Assembly: GCA_905221605.1 (NCBI GenBank)
Contig: CAJNDS010002551.1
Coordinates: 248,501 to 312,500, forward strand
Origin: Symbiodinium natans
Taxonomy: Eukaryota > Sar > Dinophyceae > Suessiales > Symbiodiniaceae
Direction of reading: 5' to 3'
DNA: 64,000 nt
Positions within the stretch are counted from its first letter, which is position 1. The number at the start of each line of letters is the position of its first letter. The translations under genes were made by a program, and so were the position numbers. The notes beneath the pieces are model-generated. The model ran no database searches. It was not told the DNA's origin and saw nothing but the letters and a program-made list of their open reading frames with translations. Shown here one piece after another: positions 11,668 to 22,779 of this stretch.

Positions 11668-13705
11668 CAGATGTCCAGAGTTCGCATGGGGTTCGCCTTG
11701 TTGAGGACATCCTTCTTGATGGCATCATGGGAAGCGACGAACCTGCCTGCGCCCCAGCTTCGGAACGTGAAAGCGTAGCGGCGTAGCGGTGCAGAGCAGT
11801 CGATGTCGCTCGTGATGGTAAGCGCAGCGCTCCCGAAGAAGCTGTGAGACTGTGATCCTGGAGGCGCAAGGAGGATCCGTCCAGGCCGTTGGCCACATGA
11901 TGGTGTCCGTCCTCGAGGCAAGTCAGCAATCCCGCATAAGCCCTTCAGTGCCTGCTGTGCGAGGCAACCGACCTCTACCTTGAGGGCAAGACGGGCTTTG
12001 TGTCTTGACGGGGTTCACTCTTCAAGTTGGAGGGCTTCACATGGGCTTCGCGTCGATGATCGTCGGTGTTTCCCGTGAGTTGCTCGAAAGGTCAATGCTT
12101 ACGTGAACCTCCAGCTGCGCACGCAGACGGGAGCCCGGCCACAGGCGGGTCCACTGGGTCCATCATAGGTCTGCGACTCTGTGAATGCAGTTCGTCAACG
12201 AAATATGCGTCCGAGGATATGACATGCCGCTCAAAACGAGAGGTATTGTTTGTTATTTCTGTCGTGTTAGTGGGATGTTTTACGAGTTTGGTGCTGTAAG
12301 CTAATTCTCTTTACTTTACTCGGAAACCTCTATTTTCTTTGTTTTTGATCGGAAAACCTCCACTTTCTCCATAATATTTTACATGGCGCTAAATAGCTCT
12401 AACTCAAGTTAACCCTGAGCATGTTTCGGATCCTCGACGAAAAGGCTGCGTTCACTTCGTGCGTCTTGCAAAATTCATCGCCGGAGTGGTCATGCACTGA
12501 GAAGTACAGCTTTGCTGCTTGTGCTATTGTAGTTTGTTGGCGATGATTTGTGTGAGAACACCGTTGCGCATATTATGTCAATCGTTGCTGGCAATAAGGC
12601 ATGAAGTTTTCCGCTTCGACACGACTCGGGTGGACCCGAGCGCTGTGCTTGTGGCCTGGGTGGTTCGAGCCTTTCGGGGCAATCCTCGCTTAACTGAATG
12701 ATGCTGTGGGTTTGCCAGAAAGCACAGACACCGGCATGTTGCAAGGTTGCCGCCCCCGGTGAGAACACCAAAGAAGTCATGGATGGAGCCGCGTTGGGTT
12801 TGGACGAGGAGCCCAACCCGACCATCAAAAGAGTGGGGTCGATGTCGAGTGACCAACTGCTGTTGCGAACATTTTGCAGGTAGAGCTTCAGAATCTCTCG
12901 CACATGGAAGCTGTGACTGGCAAGTCTTGACCTTGGCTTGACTGCTGCACTGATTCGTCACAAGGTTGGAAGATGCCAGGAAGTTTCCAACACTGTGCAA
13001 CTAAATCTATTGAATATTTTGTCTTTTGCCTGCTCTGGGAGGACACTGCATCAGGAGCAGCCGCAGTTTACCTCTGCGCTGCAGGAGGGTTAGCGTGATG
13101 TGTGATAGAGAGAAACGAGAACGCGAGTGAGCACTTTCAAGCGACGTCGCAGGAATCCTTCCAGCGGCTTATGAAGCGAGCGGATAGGGAGGAGGACTCA
13201 GAGGCCTGTTACAGCGGTGGCTGTCCTCCAAAGAAGCGCGTTGCGTGCATCGTGGCTCGTTATCCCTCGTTCATCATCCTGCCATTCGGCTATAACAGGT
13301 TGTGCATGGCCAATGACTTGCAATTGCACGACGTCGGCAGGTGCTGCGCTTGCGAAAGCTTGCCATGGCACAGCTCACCGGAACTGAGCACGGAGCTTGA
13401 AGCTTCTTTTGCAACTTGCGACTTGCGACTTGCGGCCCTCGCAGAATTTGGTACCGATGCATGGTGACCTTGCCTATCCTTGCCTACTGGCTGATACTGC
13501 CAGCACGAGAGCCAAGGCCAACAGAGGATCTGAAGTTTTCGCAGAAACAGGTGAAGGACCCCGACTGGGCCATGACATGCCACGACGTCCAGGGCCATCC
13601 GGGTTTTTTCAGTTTGCTCGCAGTTTGCAGATGTTCTTACAGTATACGGCTCCTGAAAACACACAGCCCGCGCAGTCATTGCACATCATTGCACTCTTAA
13701 AGTGA
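11668..13705 (+). CDS. unrecognised exons downstream of the ankyrin repeats
   Basis: Several + strand pieces look coding but show no known domain. They are VRLVEDILLDGIMGSDEPAC (from about 11682), SVQAVGHMMVSVLEAS (about 11875-11930), LQCLLCEATDLYLEGKTGF (about 11945-12000), VNAYVNLQLRTQTGARPQ (about 12091-12145), GAALGLDEEPNPTIKRVGSM (about 12785-12850), HFQATSQESFQRLMKRADRE (about 13133-13195) and KFSQKQVKDPDWAMTCHDVQ (about 13535-13600). They may be the 3' part of the ankyrin gene or a separate gene; strand and spacing allow both. Confidence 0.3.
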
Positions 13706-14339
13706 AAGCTGTATCGGCATGCTTCCGCATGTATCAGCCTCCTTGCTCCCCCTTCGGACAGGGAGAAGATGGCCTCGCTCTGACAGACAGACGGTGGAAC
13801 GAAGTCTCCAACCTGCGTGAGGCCCCCTCGATACCTTGACAGTCCTTGACAATCCACAGCCTTGATACGTTGACAATAAATAGCGTTGATCTGCATGAAA
13901 TCGTCACGGGATAGGTCTTGGCTCGGAGTGGATGTGATGTGCACGGAGCCAAACTTGACTGTGGTAGAAGGACCCAATTCAGGTCAGTGCAACGGCACAC
14001 CATGGCACATGCAAGGCCCGAACCCCTGGTGCCGCGCACACACCTTCCGTGATGCCGTCTGATTGGACATCAGCCTCGGAATGCTGCTGATATTTGCCTC
14101 TCTGCAAGCCAGGCTTGGGTGTGTTGTGGTTCGCTACCGCCACCTGAGAGCTGCAGTTTGGGGCAGCGAGCCCGTCACGGAGCTCCCGGCATGCTCTTGA
14201 CACTGCTGAATTGAATATTGTTGACAACTTGATAGACTCAAAGCATTGTGTCCCCTCAGGTGGTGCGGACTCTTCGCTTGAGCTGTCGTGAAAGACTCGG
14301 CACTGGGGATCCCGAGCCTTCAAGCCAGGGCTTCAGCAC

Positions 14340-17300
14340 CACCAAGGTGGCAGCTTGCGCGTTCAGATTGACTTCCGCCCGAAGTTCTTTGAATGCAAGG
14401 AAGAGGCAGGATTCCAACATCATGCGACTAAGACCTTGCGGCACATTCTCGAGCACCAGGAACGAGCAAAGTTGCTCTCGCCAGAGGAGGAAGACGAGGC
14501 GCTGTCCACTCTTGACATGTGGCACTTGGACGTTTCCCTCTGGTGAGCTTTAGCCGGCCTTAAGAGATGTTCTTGCGTGTGTTCTTGCACGAATGCTCCG
14601 TGCATGATGCGCGGCTCTCCGCTTCCGGTTCGGCCACTGGACGCCACAAGTGTCTGCAAAGGCTGTCTGTCTGGAAGCTCAGAGGTGCAAGGCGACTGCG
14701 GCCCACCTCTCCCTCCCCTCCCCCTCTCCCTTCCCGCCCCGCACCTCTCCCCCCCCTCCCTCCCCTCCCTCCCCTCCCCTCTCCCCACCTCTCCCCCTTT
14801 CCCTCCCCTCCCCCCTCTCCCTCCCGTCCCCCTTCCCCCCTCTCCTCCTCTCCCTCCCCTCCCCCTTCCCCCCCTGTCCTGGCCCAGAAACTGGCGCTGC
14901 CTTGTTGTAGGTTGGTAAGTATCGACAGGGCCGAAAGGGGCCATTTGAAGGCTTGACTTCGAGCAGCTACCTTTGCAATCTCAGCCTTCCCTCAAGCTCA
15001 GACGGCAGGCCCTAAACTGTCGCCGTCGCCCGCAATCAGCATTCAGCATGCTTCGACAGCAGTAGCGACAGCAGTGTCACACACCAGACTCACCAGACAT
15101 CCAGAAACTCAAATTTGCGAGTTGGAAAGCTACAAGTTGCAAGCTTGCTTACAAGTACCAGTATGGGGTTGAGGAGGTAGCCAGTAAGGAGTTGAGGATG
15201 GGTGAAGGGAAGCATCCCCTTTGCAGTCACAAGCCTCGGCCAAAGTCTCGCCCCTCACCTGCAAATTGCACACATGCCTGGCAGTTGTACCGCGTCACTC
15301 CTGGAACGGAGGAGGCTTCGAGTTGTGGTGTGTTGTGTTGGTTCTCCGCGCAACGCTTGATCAAAGTGGGCTGAGAGGATGAGCAGAGGGAGGCGGAGCT
15401 CTGGGAGGCAGCGCGATTCAGCCATGCAGCGATTGTGTCTCCTTTACAGTCATTCCATGTCTTTGCAGGAGACCCAAGCGAAAAAGAAACAGGAAGCTGA
15501 GAGGCTAAGCATTGACATCCTGGGAAAGATGAAGGCATCTACCTTGCACCAGATTGAACAGTGCAGTGGTTCCCAAACAGGGCCCAAACTTAAATGTTCC
15601 CCAACCCAGACCACTACAACACAGGTCAGACCAATGCAAGTGCTCTCGTGTGTTTATGCAGCTTATGCGTGCTGTGCAGGCCAAAAAGACAGTGATGAGC
15701 ACTGACGAAGCTTTGGAGCGTGCAAAGAGGAACTTCTGAAAGCATTTCTGGATAGAAGCCTCCATGCACAGTTGTTATCAATAACGTCACACGCACGGGG
15801 ACTTCTCTTCTCTCTGCAGCTCAACGGAGGATTAAGCACATGAGAGATCCAGAGGCCCAACTGCCAGTGATGCCAGTGCACCTGCGGACTCTGCAGAATA
15901 CAATTTCTTGATTCCTTGTTTCTCTTGTCATTGAAACGGCTCGTGGACCATCATGATGAGGTCCTGCTGAGAAGGTTCCAGCAGGTGTCACACTGGGCAA
16001 GCCAAGCCGCACTCTGAATCTTTCAGCTGCGCAAACTGTGCCCAGTCCATCCGACAGCTGCCTGAGTCAAGTCGAGATTGAGCGGTTTGGTCTACTTGTT
16101 GACTTGTTCGTACTTGCTTTCGTGATTCTTACAGCGAGTCGACCGACCACCTAGGTTTTGAAGATCCGCGAGGAGTTTCGCCGTGAGCTTAAGCTTGAAC
16201 CGTCACCCTGAACCACCTTGCCTTTGCAACATCTTTGGAACTCTCTTTGGAATACTCCCATAGCAGAAAACAGCTTCTACTGCAAGGCAACGCAGAAGTT
16301 GAGAGGGCTCGACTTGCTGCCAAGCAAGCAGAGCTGCTTGCGAGCGAAGCCAAAAAAGGGGAAAGCGATGAAAAGCAGAAAGCTCGGGTCCTTCTTGCAA
16401 GTTTTGTTGTATCTAGCTCGAGACCAATCAACTGGGCCTTCTGCGAGTGACACTTTGACTCGAGATCACGCAAGCTTATGCAAGCTTCAGAAGAGCAGCC
16501 AGGCTACGGGGTGGTCCGGGAAGCTCAAATCCTACGTGCAAACCAGGTACAAGGCTGCCTGCGCTGCAATAGTAAGAAGGTTGGCTTGCTGTGGAACTGC
16601 ACAGTGACATGCAATGAGTCATCGGAGCAGCGATAAGCAGTGGAGATGTGGCCAGACCACTTAGCGAGTCCCGCGGTGAACAGGCCTGGAGCGAGGAGCG
16701 TGCTTTTAAGCAGGCTGCCCTGGACAAGCCCATTGGCTCCGACCCTCGTCTGCGACAGTAGTGGGAACATGATGCCAATCAAGATTGCCCAACGAGCTCG
16801 CTTGCTGTAGAATGGAGCAGAGTGTGGGCATGCATGTTCACCCCTGTGTGGAGGTTGATATGCAAGAGCTCATGAAAGCAAAAGCGGTTCCGGGAGCAAC
16901 TCGCTTGCAGAAGGGCAATGACAATACTGCTTTTTAAGACTGTCTTCGGTCTTCGTTTCGATTGCTGGATCCTCTAGAATCATGTTGCCGTCTCCCACGT
17001 TTACGTGCTGAACTGGCAGATTTCGCAGACTTGCTTCAGGTGCCTGTGCCCAAGAAAGTTCCAGCACCGTCGATTCCACGCCTCAAGGCCTCTCTTTTGG
17101 CCCAAGTGGGCATTCAACCTGTTGACTCCGTCAATGTGCTGTAAACGTCAGCTTGACAGGCAGAGCGTTGGGTGGAAGAGTTCTTGGAGGGCTCCCGCCT
17201 GATCTGAGCCAGTTGACTACTTTGAGTGATTTGAGTGAATCGTTAATGCATTTTTGAGCTGCATGAATTCAGTGAATGTGGGTGGTGGTGTAGGGTTTCA

Positions 17301-17835
17301 CCGCATGCTTCCAGTGCCCGCAGCATCTGCAGCTTAAAGCAACCGCGTGACGTTCTCCTGCCGTTCTCCTGCCAGCGAGGCACAGGGCGGCCAGACGGCT
17401 AGAATCAGTCCTAAGAATCGCCCCATAGAAGGCCACGCGTTGCTGCGCCGGCGCAAGGGAAGCTGTATCACAGCCTCGTGTACACAGAATCTCTCAGCAT
17501 CTTCAGTTCCGACTCCACATCCGGCAGAGGAGCGACCTCAGGCTGGCAGTGTTCTCGTCGAAGTTTAAATTCCTCATGCCGATGCGCATGCCGGCCTAAC
17601 TGTTTGTCATTGCCATGTGGGCCACTTTCATCGGACAACGCGGTGTGCAGGATAAAGTACAGCGTCTGCCAATTGTCCAGTCAGTCAGCTTGACGAAAGC
17701 TATCCTCGGTGATGCGGCGTGAGCTCGAGCCATCTTGCTGGGTTTCACTCAATCGGAAGACAGCGCTTGGCTGTCAGCAGTCCTGTCAGAGAACAGTCGA
17801 TTGGCAGCAACAGTGTGCAGAATGCCAGTAAGCGA
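14340..17835 (+). CDS. multi-exon gene with charged coiled-coil segments, unknown
   Basis: Exons follow each other on the + strand. About 14365-14540: QIDFRPKFFECKEEAGFQ and LLSPEEEDEALSTLDMWHLD. From 15469, after TTTGCAG: ETQAKKKQEAERLSIDILGK. From 15660: LMRAVQAKKTVMSTDEALER. From 15821: QRRIKHMRDPEAQLPVMP. About 15927-15980: LKRLVDHHDEVLLRRFQQ. About 16157-16200: VLKIREEFRRELKLEP. About 16228-16410: AEVERARLAAKQAELLASEA. About 16479-16545: LMQASEEQPGYGVVREAQ. From about 16661: LSESRGEQAWSEERAFKQ. About 16855-16935: VDMQELMKAKAVPGATRLQK. About 17000-17145: LRAELADFADLLQVPVPKK. From 17651: VQDKVQRLPIVQSVSLTKA. The long heptad-like stretches predict a coiled coil. No family is recognised, and the set may comprise more than one gene. 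Confidence 0.45.
14702..14880. repeat. polypyrimidine tract (CCCTCCC-rich)
   Basis: About 180 nt on the + strand consist almost entirely of C and T, built from irregular CCCTCC and CCCTCTC units. It lies just downstream of the exon ending near 14540, so it is probably intronic. The frames it opens (Pro/Ser-rich on +, Gly/Arg-rich on -) are compositional artefacts. Confidence 0.9.
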
Positions 17836-17959
17836 AGTCAACAGAATCTGAGAGCATCCCTAACGTGTCCACACAACGTTTGAAGTCGACTTCAACGCAG
17901 CATATGCCGTGTACAAGTGACCGTGATGTTAAACAATCAGACGAGCTATTCTAGACTCG

Positions 17960-18400
17960 GTCAACACTTCACATGATGACTATGGCGTGGGGCGGCTCTT
18001 TAGGAGCCTCACTTCCGAGGAGCATTGAAGAGCAGGTCCGACTCACACAAACAGAATGTGTGCGGCAACTTGTGGCTTTGAAGCCTCTGGGACCCATTGG
18101 ATGCTTTTGACACTGATGCACTGATGCACGATGTGAACGCAAACTGTTGTAGCCAGGCTTAGATGCAATCCGCACTCGCGCCCGGCGTTGATGAGGCATT
18201 CATGCCAAAAGTGTGGTGATGAAGTTGTGTGCCTCGCGTGCTTCATGTGTTCGCCTCGCGGGCTTCCGACAGGAGAGCCTGTTGAGAGAAGCCGTGGGCT
18301 TTGCTGCAGAGCATCGCTTCTATCTGCGGAAGGACTGGAGCTGCATTAGATACAATCCAAGCTCCGTGAGCACGCAGCACCTGCTGTGGGTTGACGTAGT
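17960..18400 (+). CDS. candidate exons with a Cys cluster (zinc-binding?)
   Basis: One piece (about 17982-18110) reads LPRSIEEQVRLTQTECVRQL in a coding-like frame. A second piece (about 18160-18355) contains CQKCGDEVVCLACFMC, preceded by His, which gives the spacing C-x2-C-x5-C-x2-C-x2-C. That spacing is seen in UBR-box zinc fingers and is consistent with metal binding, but the other UBR-box ligands are not evident. The pieces lie directly upstream of the VPS35 exons and could be 5' exons of that gene or the end of the preceding one. A competing frame over the same bases gives LLREAVGFAAEHRFYLRKDW. Confidence 0.3.
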
Positions 18401-18411
18401 GGCAAAAACGC

Positions 18412-20098
18412 ATGGCTTCACATTTCTTCATAGGTCCGAGTGAGCTTTACACTTCAGTCGAGTCCCAGGCGGTGCAACATGGGGACTTTTACAGTGCTGT
18501 TCGCCACTCCCTGTGCATGGCTAATGAGTGGAGCCCTTGGTCAAAGCTTTCCTTCGCCAGAGTGTCGGAAAAAACTTCAACGGGCCCTGTGTTGCTGCGC
18601 AGGCTTCGATCTTGTCGTCTATCGCCGCCAAGCTACTATAAACTGCAACATGCTCAGGAAATCATCGCCGGTCTGTAGTGAAGATTCTCCCAACTCACTT
18701 CCACAACAAGAATCCCTGCCCCCCCCCCCCCCCCCCCCGATTGAGGTACTCGATGGTGTTCGTGGAGCTGCAGCACCTTGGAGCTTATCTCCAAGAGACA
18801 GAGAGGCCAGCGGTCTGCGAGCAGTCAACGATTCCCAGCGGTGGCACAGAGTTTTGGTGAGGCACGGCTTCTCCTTGGAGGAGGAGCGGGCGTGAACCCT
18901 TGCTGGAAAATCCAAGCACGTCGTAGCTCTTTATTGCTCACCAGGTATTCGAGATTGTCCAGTACGAGGGTAACTGCCTGCCACGGCTCTACATGCTTGT
19001 GACTGTTGGTGTCGTGTGTGGAACTCAGCGCTTTGGCACATGGTGGCACATTCTGCCCGAGACGATGCTCGAGATGTGTCGACTTGCTGCCGAGGCGGAT
19101 GCTGGCTCCTAACTCCGACGAAACACACGAGACACCCGATGAAATTCTGCGCGACATGGAGTCGATGGTGGGAGCCGTGCGCTAAATCAGGCGGTAGGAT
19201 GGCGCTCGGAGCAATTCGACCGTGTCCCGTGAAGGTACAGCATCCAGTGCGAGGCCTCTTTCTGCGATACTTCCTGTTGCAGGTGGTCAAGGACACTGGT
19301 CCGAGCTGAGTCGAATGGCCCAAATTTGGTTTCATGATCGACTTCGGGGCTCGAAAGTTGGTTGCCGGATATTCCTGAACGGAATGACCACAACAGAGGA
19401 CAAGCTTCACAAGCTTCAAGACGGAGCTGTTGGTGCTTTGTGCGGAGCTCATCAGAAAAGGGATCATCAGAAAAGACCACTTCGTTTTTCTCGGTGCAAT
19501 GTTCAGCGCAGGAACTTCCTTCTGACAACCTTTCGGGAAGCTGTCAGCCTTTGGCATCGCCTTCGCCTGACACAGGCCATGCGCAGCCAAAAGTGCATGT
19601 GTAAAGGAATAAATAAAGGAATATATAGATAAAGAAGTTTCGTGGTATCAGTTTCATCTTAGAGTCTTAGAGTTCATGAACTGCAGGCCCAACCAGAGCC
19701 ATCAGCCATGGCCTCGAGAAGCCGAGCGATTGCTCCTGATCCAACCTGCTTTTGCACGGATCCCCCCCGCGCGAGGTATGGCAACTTGATGGCCATCGCC
19801 ACTCTTTAAGGCTGCTCATAGGCCAGCCTCGCATGGCGCGGTTGATGAACTTTGAATCTTTGAACTTGACAGGGAGTTCGTGTCACCAGGTGCTCACCTC
19901 ATGCAAATTGCACGAGTGAATGGACTTACGCAGGACCTCTACACCGAGGTGTCGCTTTTGATGTTGCAAGTGAGCTTCAGTGCTGGACGTGTCAGCTTGA
20001 TGTTTTCTGTGTGCCAGGTCGTGTTGCCCGAACTCTTGTGGCTGATCCCTGCATGCGAGGATGCAGCTGGCCAGGTCGAGCTGCATGAGATATCATGA
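18412..20098 (+). CDS. VPS35: retromer subunit VPS35 homologue, N-terminal exons
   Basis: VPS35 is the alpha-solenoid core of retromer, which recycles cargo from endosomes. Motifs appear in family order: LRSCRLSPPSYYKL (to 18644), YSMVFVELQHLGAYLQETE (from 18746), HGFSLEEER (to 18889), VFEIVQYEGNCLPRLYMLVT (18945 to about 19013), PDEILRDMESMVGA (to 19176), VQHPVRGLFLRYFLLQ (from 19235), LMQIARVNGLTQDLYTE (19873-19948) and VVLPELLWLIPACEDAAGQ (from 20018). The PRLY and HPxRGLFLRxxLLQ blocks are the family signature. Introns 18645-18745 and 18890-18944 must start with GC; 19177-19234 and 19949-20017 are GT-AG. A poly-C run sits inside the first. The start codon is not identified, and the segment between 19310 and 19870 is only partly explained. 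Confidence 0.75.
18719..18738. repeat. poly-C run in a VPS35 intron
   Basis: About 20 consecutive C residues lie within the 101-nt GC-AG intron 18645-18745, close upstream of its acceptor. It may act as a pyrimidine tract for the acceptor. Confidence 0.85.
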
Positions 20099-20429
20099 GC
20101 CTCACTGCCTCACTGCAGGGAGTGTGCCGATCGCCATGATGTCAGAGCACCTTCTACGCCTGGTTGCACCTCCGACATCTCGGCTGAAAACGTAGAGTCA
20201 GCGAATTCAGCATTTGCATAATTTTCCCCTGTGAGCACACCAGACGCTTGTGCCCAGAGTAGCGGGGCAAATGCCCATCATAAAAGAAGATCGGCTCCAA
20301 CAGTGCCTTCGGCTTGCTGTAGCAACCTTGCGGCTGGTGTCATAAGTGTCATTCGAGTCATGTGATGGGTCGCTGATGAGTCCTTTGTTCGGACAGCACA
20401 TGTGGTTGTATTTGCCGAACAATCCCGTT

Positions 20430-21389
20430 TTCCGCAGACGGCCTCGGCAGGTACGATGCTGGCGCGTTCAGATTTGATAAGATGAAAGAGGAAGTTGCTG
20501 ATGCCATGAAAGAAGACTGGAAGAGGGCCTCGCCATCCGGTCTTGTCTGGGTTAGCTCAACACAGCTCAACCAACACATGTTCGCAGTCCCATGTTTTCC
20601 ACAGGGGTCGCTATTAGTAGAATGACAGAACATATGGAAGGAGCCACTCAGAGCATGCGCGTTGGTTGCTGTGCTTTGAATGAATGCAGGTGGTCACGTC
20701 GATAAACTTGAATTGCCCTCGCCAGACTTTAGGGAACAGCTGCAGCAGCAATCGTGCCAGGATACCGTGGACGATGCCAAGAAGCGTGCCATCACGACAA
20801 CCTCGAGCTACGACGAGCTTTCCACATAGCAGTCATACAGCAAAGCCTTCACTCTGTAACAGGGTTTTTGGGAGAGCAAGCGTAAAAGAGCCCTCATGAG
20901 TACCAAGGTTTCGTTCTCGCGTGGCTGGTTGTCATCTGAAGCCTATTCACAAGAACGAGTTCAACGCTCCTGCGAAGTTTGCTTTCAACAGGTCCTGGTC
21001 CTGCACAGCGGCTGACAGTGTCTCACGATATCTCACGATCACCACGCAGCATGCGACAGGCAGGTGGAAAGGAGCAAGGCGACAACGGGAACGAACGCAT
21101 TGTCCGAGACTTGGATGTGAGCGGGCGTGCCGTGGTCTTGATACTTGGTCCGTTGCTAGAATTGGGTGGAGTTGCTTAGCTGAGGTCAAAAACTGTACTG
21201 GACAAAGCCGCAAGAGGCGGCATCCAAACAGGCAGCTACAAAGTCGAAATGTCGGATATGTGCTTTCGCTCCTTCGCGCTCTTTGCATTGTTGGCACTCT
21301 TCTTCTGCAGAAATTCGAAGTATCCGGGAGCTCGACAAAGAGCTGCGACGGCGGCGCACTGCAGAGGCGCTTTGAAAGCAGGGCTCCAA
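20430..21389 (+). CDS. CCDC103: CCDC103/DNAAF19-like dynein-arm assembly factor
   Basis: The family helps assemble outer dynein arms of cilia and flagella. A first exon (about 20440-20530) encodes FDKMKEEVADAMKEDWKR, matching the N-terminal helix. A second (20690-20816) ends in DDAKKRAITTTSSYDE. A third (20908-20991) begins FRSRVAGCHLKPIHKNEF. Joined, they give SYDE-FRSRVAGCHLKPI, the diagnostic SYEEFRxxVxxxHLKPL block of CCDC103. This join requires a GC donor at 20817 and AG at 20906-20907, a 91-nt intron. The third exon ends at CAG|GTCCTG. Later pieces, EAASKQAATKSKCRIC near 21200 and IRSIRELDKELRRRRTAEAL ending in TGA near 21377, may form the C-terminus. The gene lies between VPS35 exons on the same strand. 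Confidence 0.65.
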
Positions 21390-21459
21390 AAGGCTCCAAA
21401 CAAGAGTCCACCTTCTGACCACACACGCTACGACACGAACACACACGCGCAGAGTGTCA

Positions 21460-22249
21460 CCGAGAATGTGTGACACATGTTCAGAATGTTGCACTGATTT
21501 CAGTATTGATGGGGTCTATAATCACAAGCTTTAAGTCTTATTCTGCGAACTCAGTTCGTTGGGGTAACCTGCTATTTTCACAAGTCTTTATTATTATTTC
21601 TTTTTCCGGATGGTTGTTTTTTAAGGGTTTGTCTTTAGGGTTAAGGGCTTACGCAGTAAGGCTTGAGGCCCTGAGGGCCTTGGGCTCTGCGAATCTTAAA
21701 TAGCCAGAGCCCGGAGACTACCCCGGCCAGTTCCATTTAAAGCCAATTTCACCAAGAAACGCCGCCCCGAACAAATTTCGTGGTAGGTAGTCCACGGCCC
21801 AGCCCGACCCACGTTAATATATTTGTTGCGTCACCCTCCAAGTACACAGGCCCGGCGAGGGGGGTCTTTAGCAAGGGAGGAAAGCTTTAGGCCCTAAGGT
21901 CCTGAAGAAGCTTGAGGCCTTGAGGGCCTTGGGCAGGGTCTGAGGCGTTAGGATGGTTTCCCCCCAAAAAATGTGATTGGGCGGTCGCCGCGCCATGTTT
22001 TATAGAGAGTCCAAATTTGTTTGAGGGGGGGAGGGGTCCCATACTAAAGACACTGCAACATTGAAGCTGAATCTGCAGCATCCAAGCGAAGTTCCTGCCT
22101 CAATGCTGCTGCTTTCGTTCAGGACAAGGCCGATCTCGTCATCCACATGAGCACCGAAGCTGTGCAGCGTGCGTTTGGCCGAGAGATGGATGCTGAGGCA
22201 CACTGCCGCAAAAACACCAGTTATGGAGTTATAGAGGAGTAGCCGAAGA
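21460..22249. other. non-coding stretch with telomere-like and G-rich motifs
   Basis: No convincing exon is seen. Runs resembling degenerate TTTAGGG units (for example TTTAGGGTTAAGGGCTTA near 21634) and repeated AGGGCCTTGGGC motifs (near 21680 and 21920) occur. Confidence 0.4.
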
Positions 22250-22774
22250 ATGGGGCAAAATACATTCTGCCTACAGCATCCTACCGCCTGCTTCCTTGAT
22301 CGGGCTCGGGAGGTCTTTCAACAACTGCTGGAGGCTTTGGAGCAGGCTTCTGTTGTAGATCAATGTCATCAACAGTTAGATCATGCTTTATTCTTTTGTG
22401 TCAAGCAGTCTGAGTTCATTGAGGCGGACAGGACCATTGTGCCACCTGGGACGGCGCGGCGATTCCTGAGCGATGTGGCGGCGCTGCCTTCCTGAATATT
22501 CCTTAGCCTTAACTCATTTTGGCATGTTTGGCTCTTACACGTGTGCTGGGCCCCCGGGCAGTTCGGCCATGTTCGAGCTTTGCGGACTCCGTCCTTCGAC
22601 GTTGAGGTTGTGCCCTTCGTCGACGTCCCAGGCTGCTGCATTCTTCTCGCCGGAGGACCAGCGGCAGAAATGTGGGGAATACCCGTGAGCTCTGAATGCG
22701 AACAGATGCTTGGAGAGGAGCGAGGATTGATCACGCGCCTGCTTGCAAGGGATGAGGCCAGAAAGCAAAGGTAG
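22250..22774 (+). CDS. probable VPS35 middle exons
   Basis: An ATG-led frame at 22250-22495 includes LDRAREVFQQLLEALEQASV and VPPGTARRFLSDVAALPS. A second frame at about 22560-22774 ends with GLITRLLARDEARKQR. In order and helical pattern these fit the part of VPS35 that reads YVDKVL..., then the short LLxxP helix, then the Y/D-x-R-K segment, which lies between the VVLP and IQD blocks. Sequence identity is low, so the assignment rests mainly on order between the two well-supported halves. The 169-codon minus-strand frame over the same bases is a shadow. Confidence 0.4.
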
Positions 22775-22779
22775 TCTTG

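Noticed and set aside
14567-14956. Pro-rich protein on + and Gly/Arg-rich protein on -
   Set aside because: Both read the polypyrimidine tract and have no other support.
19064-19115. Frameshift in VPS35 near 19,100
   Set aside because: The change of frame is resolved if an intron separates the LVTVG exon from the DEILRDMES exon, so no mutation needs to be assumed.
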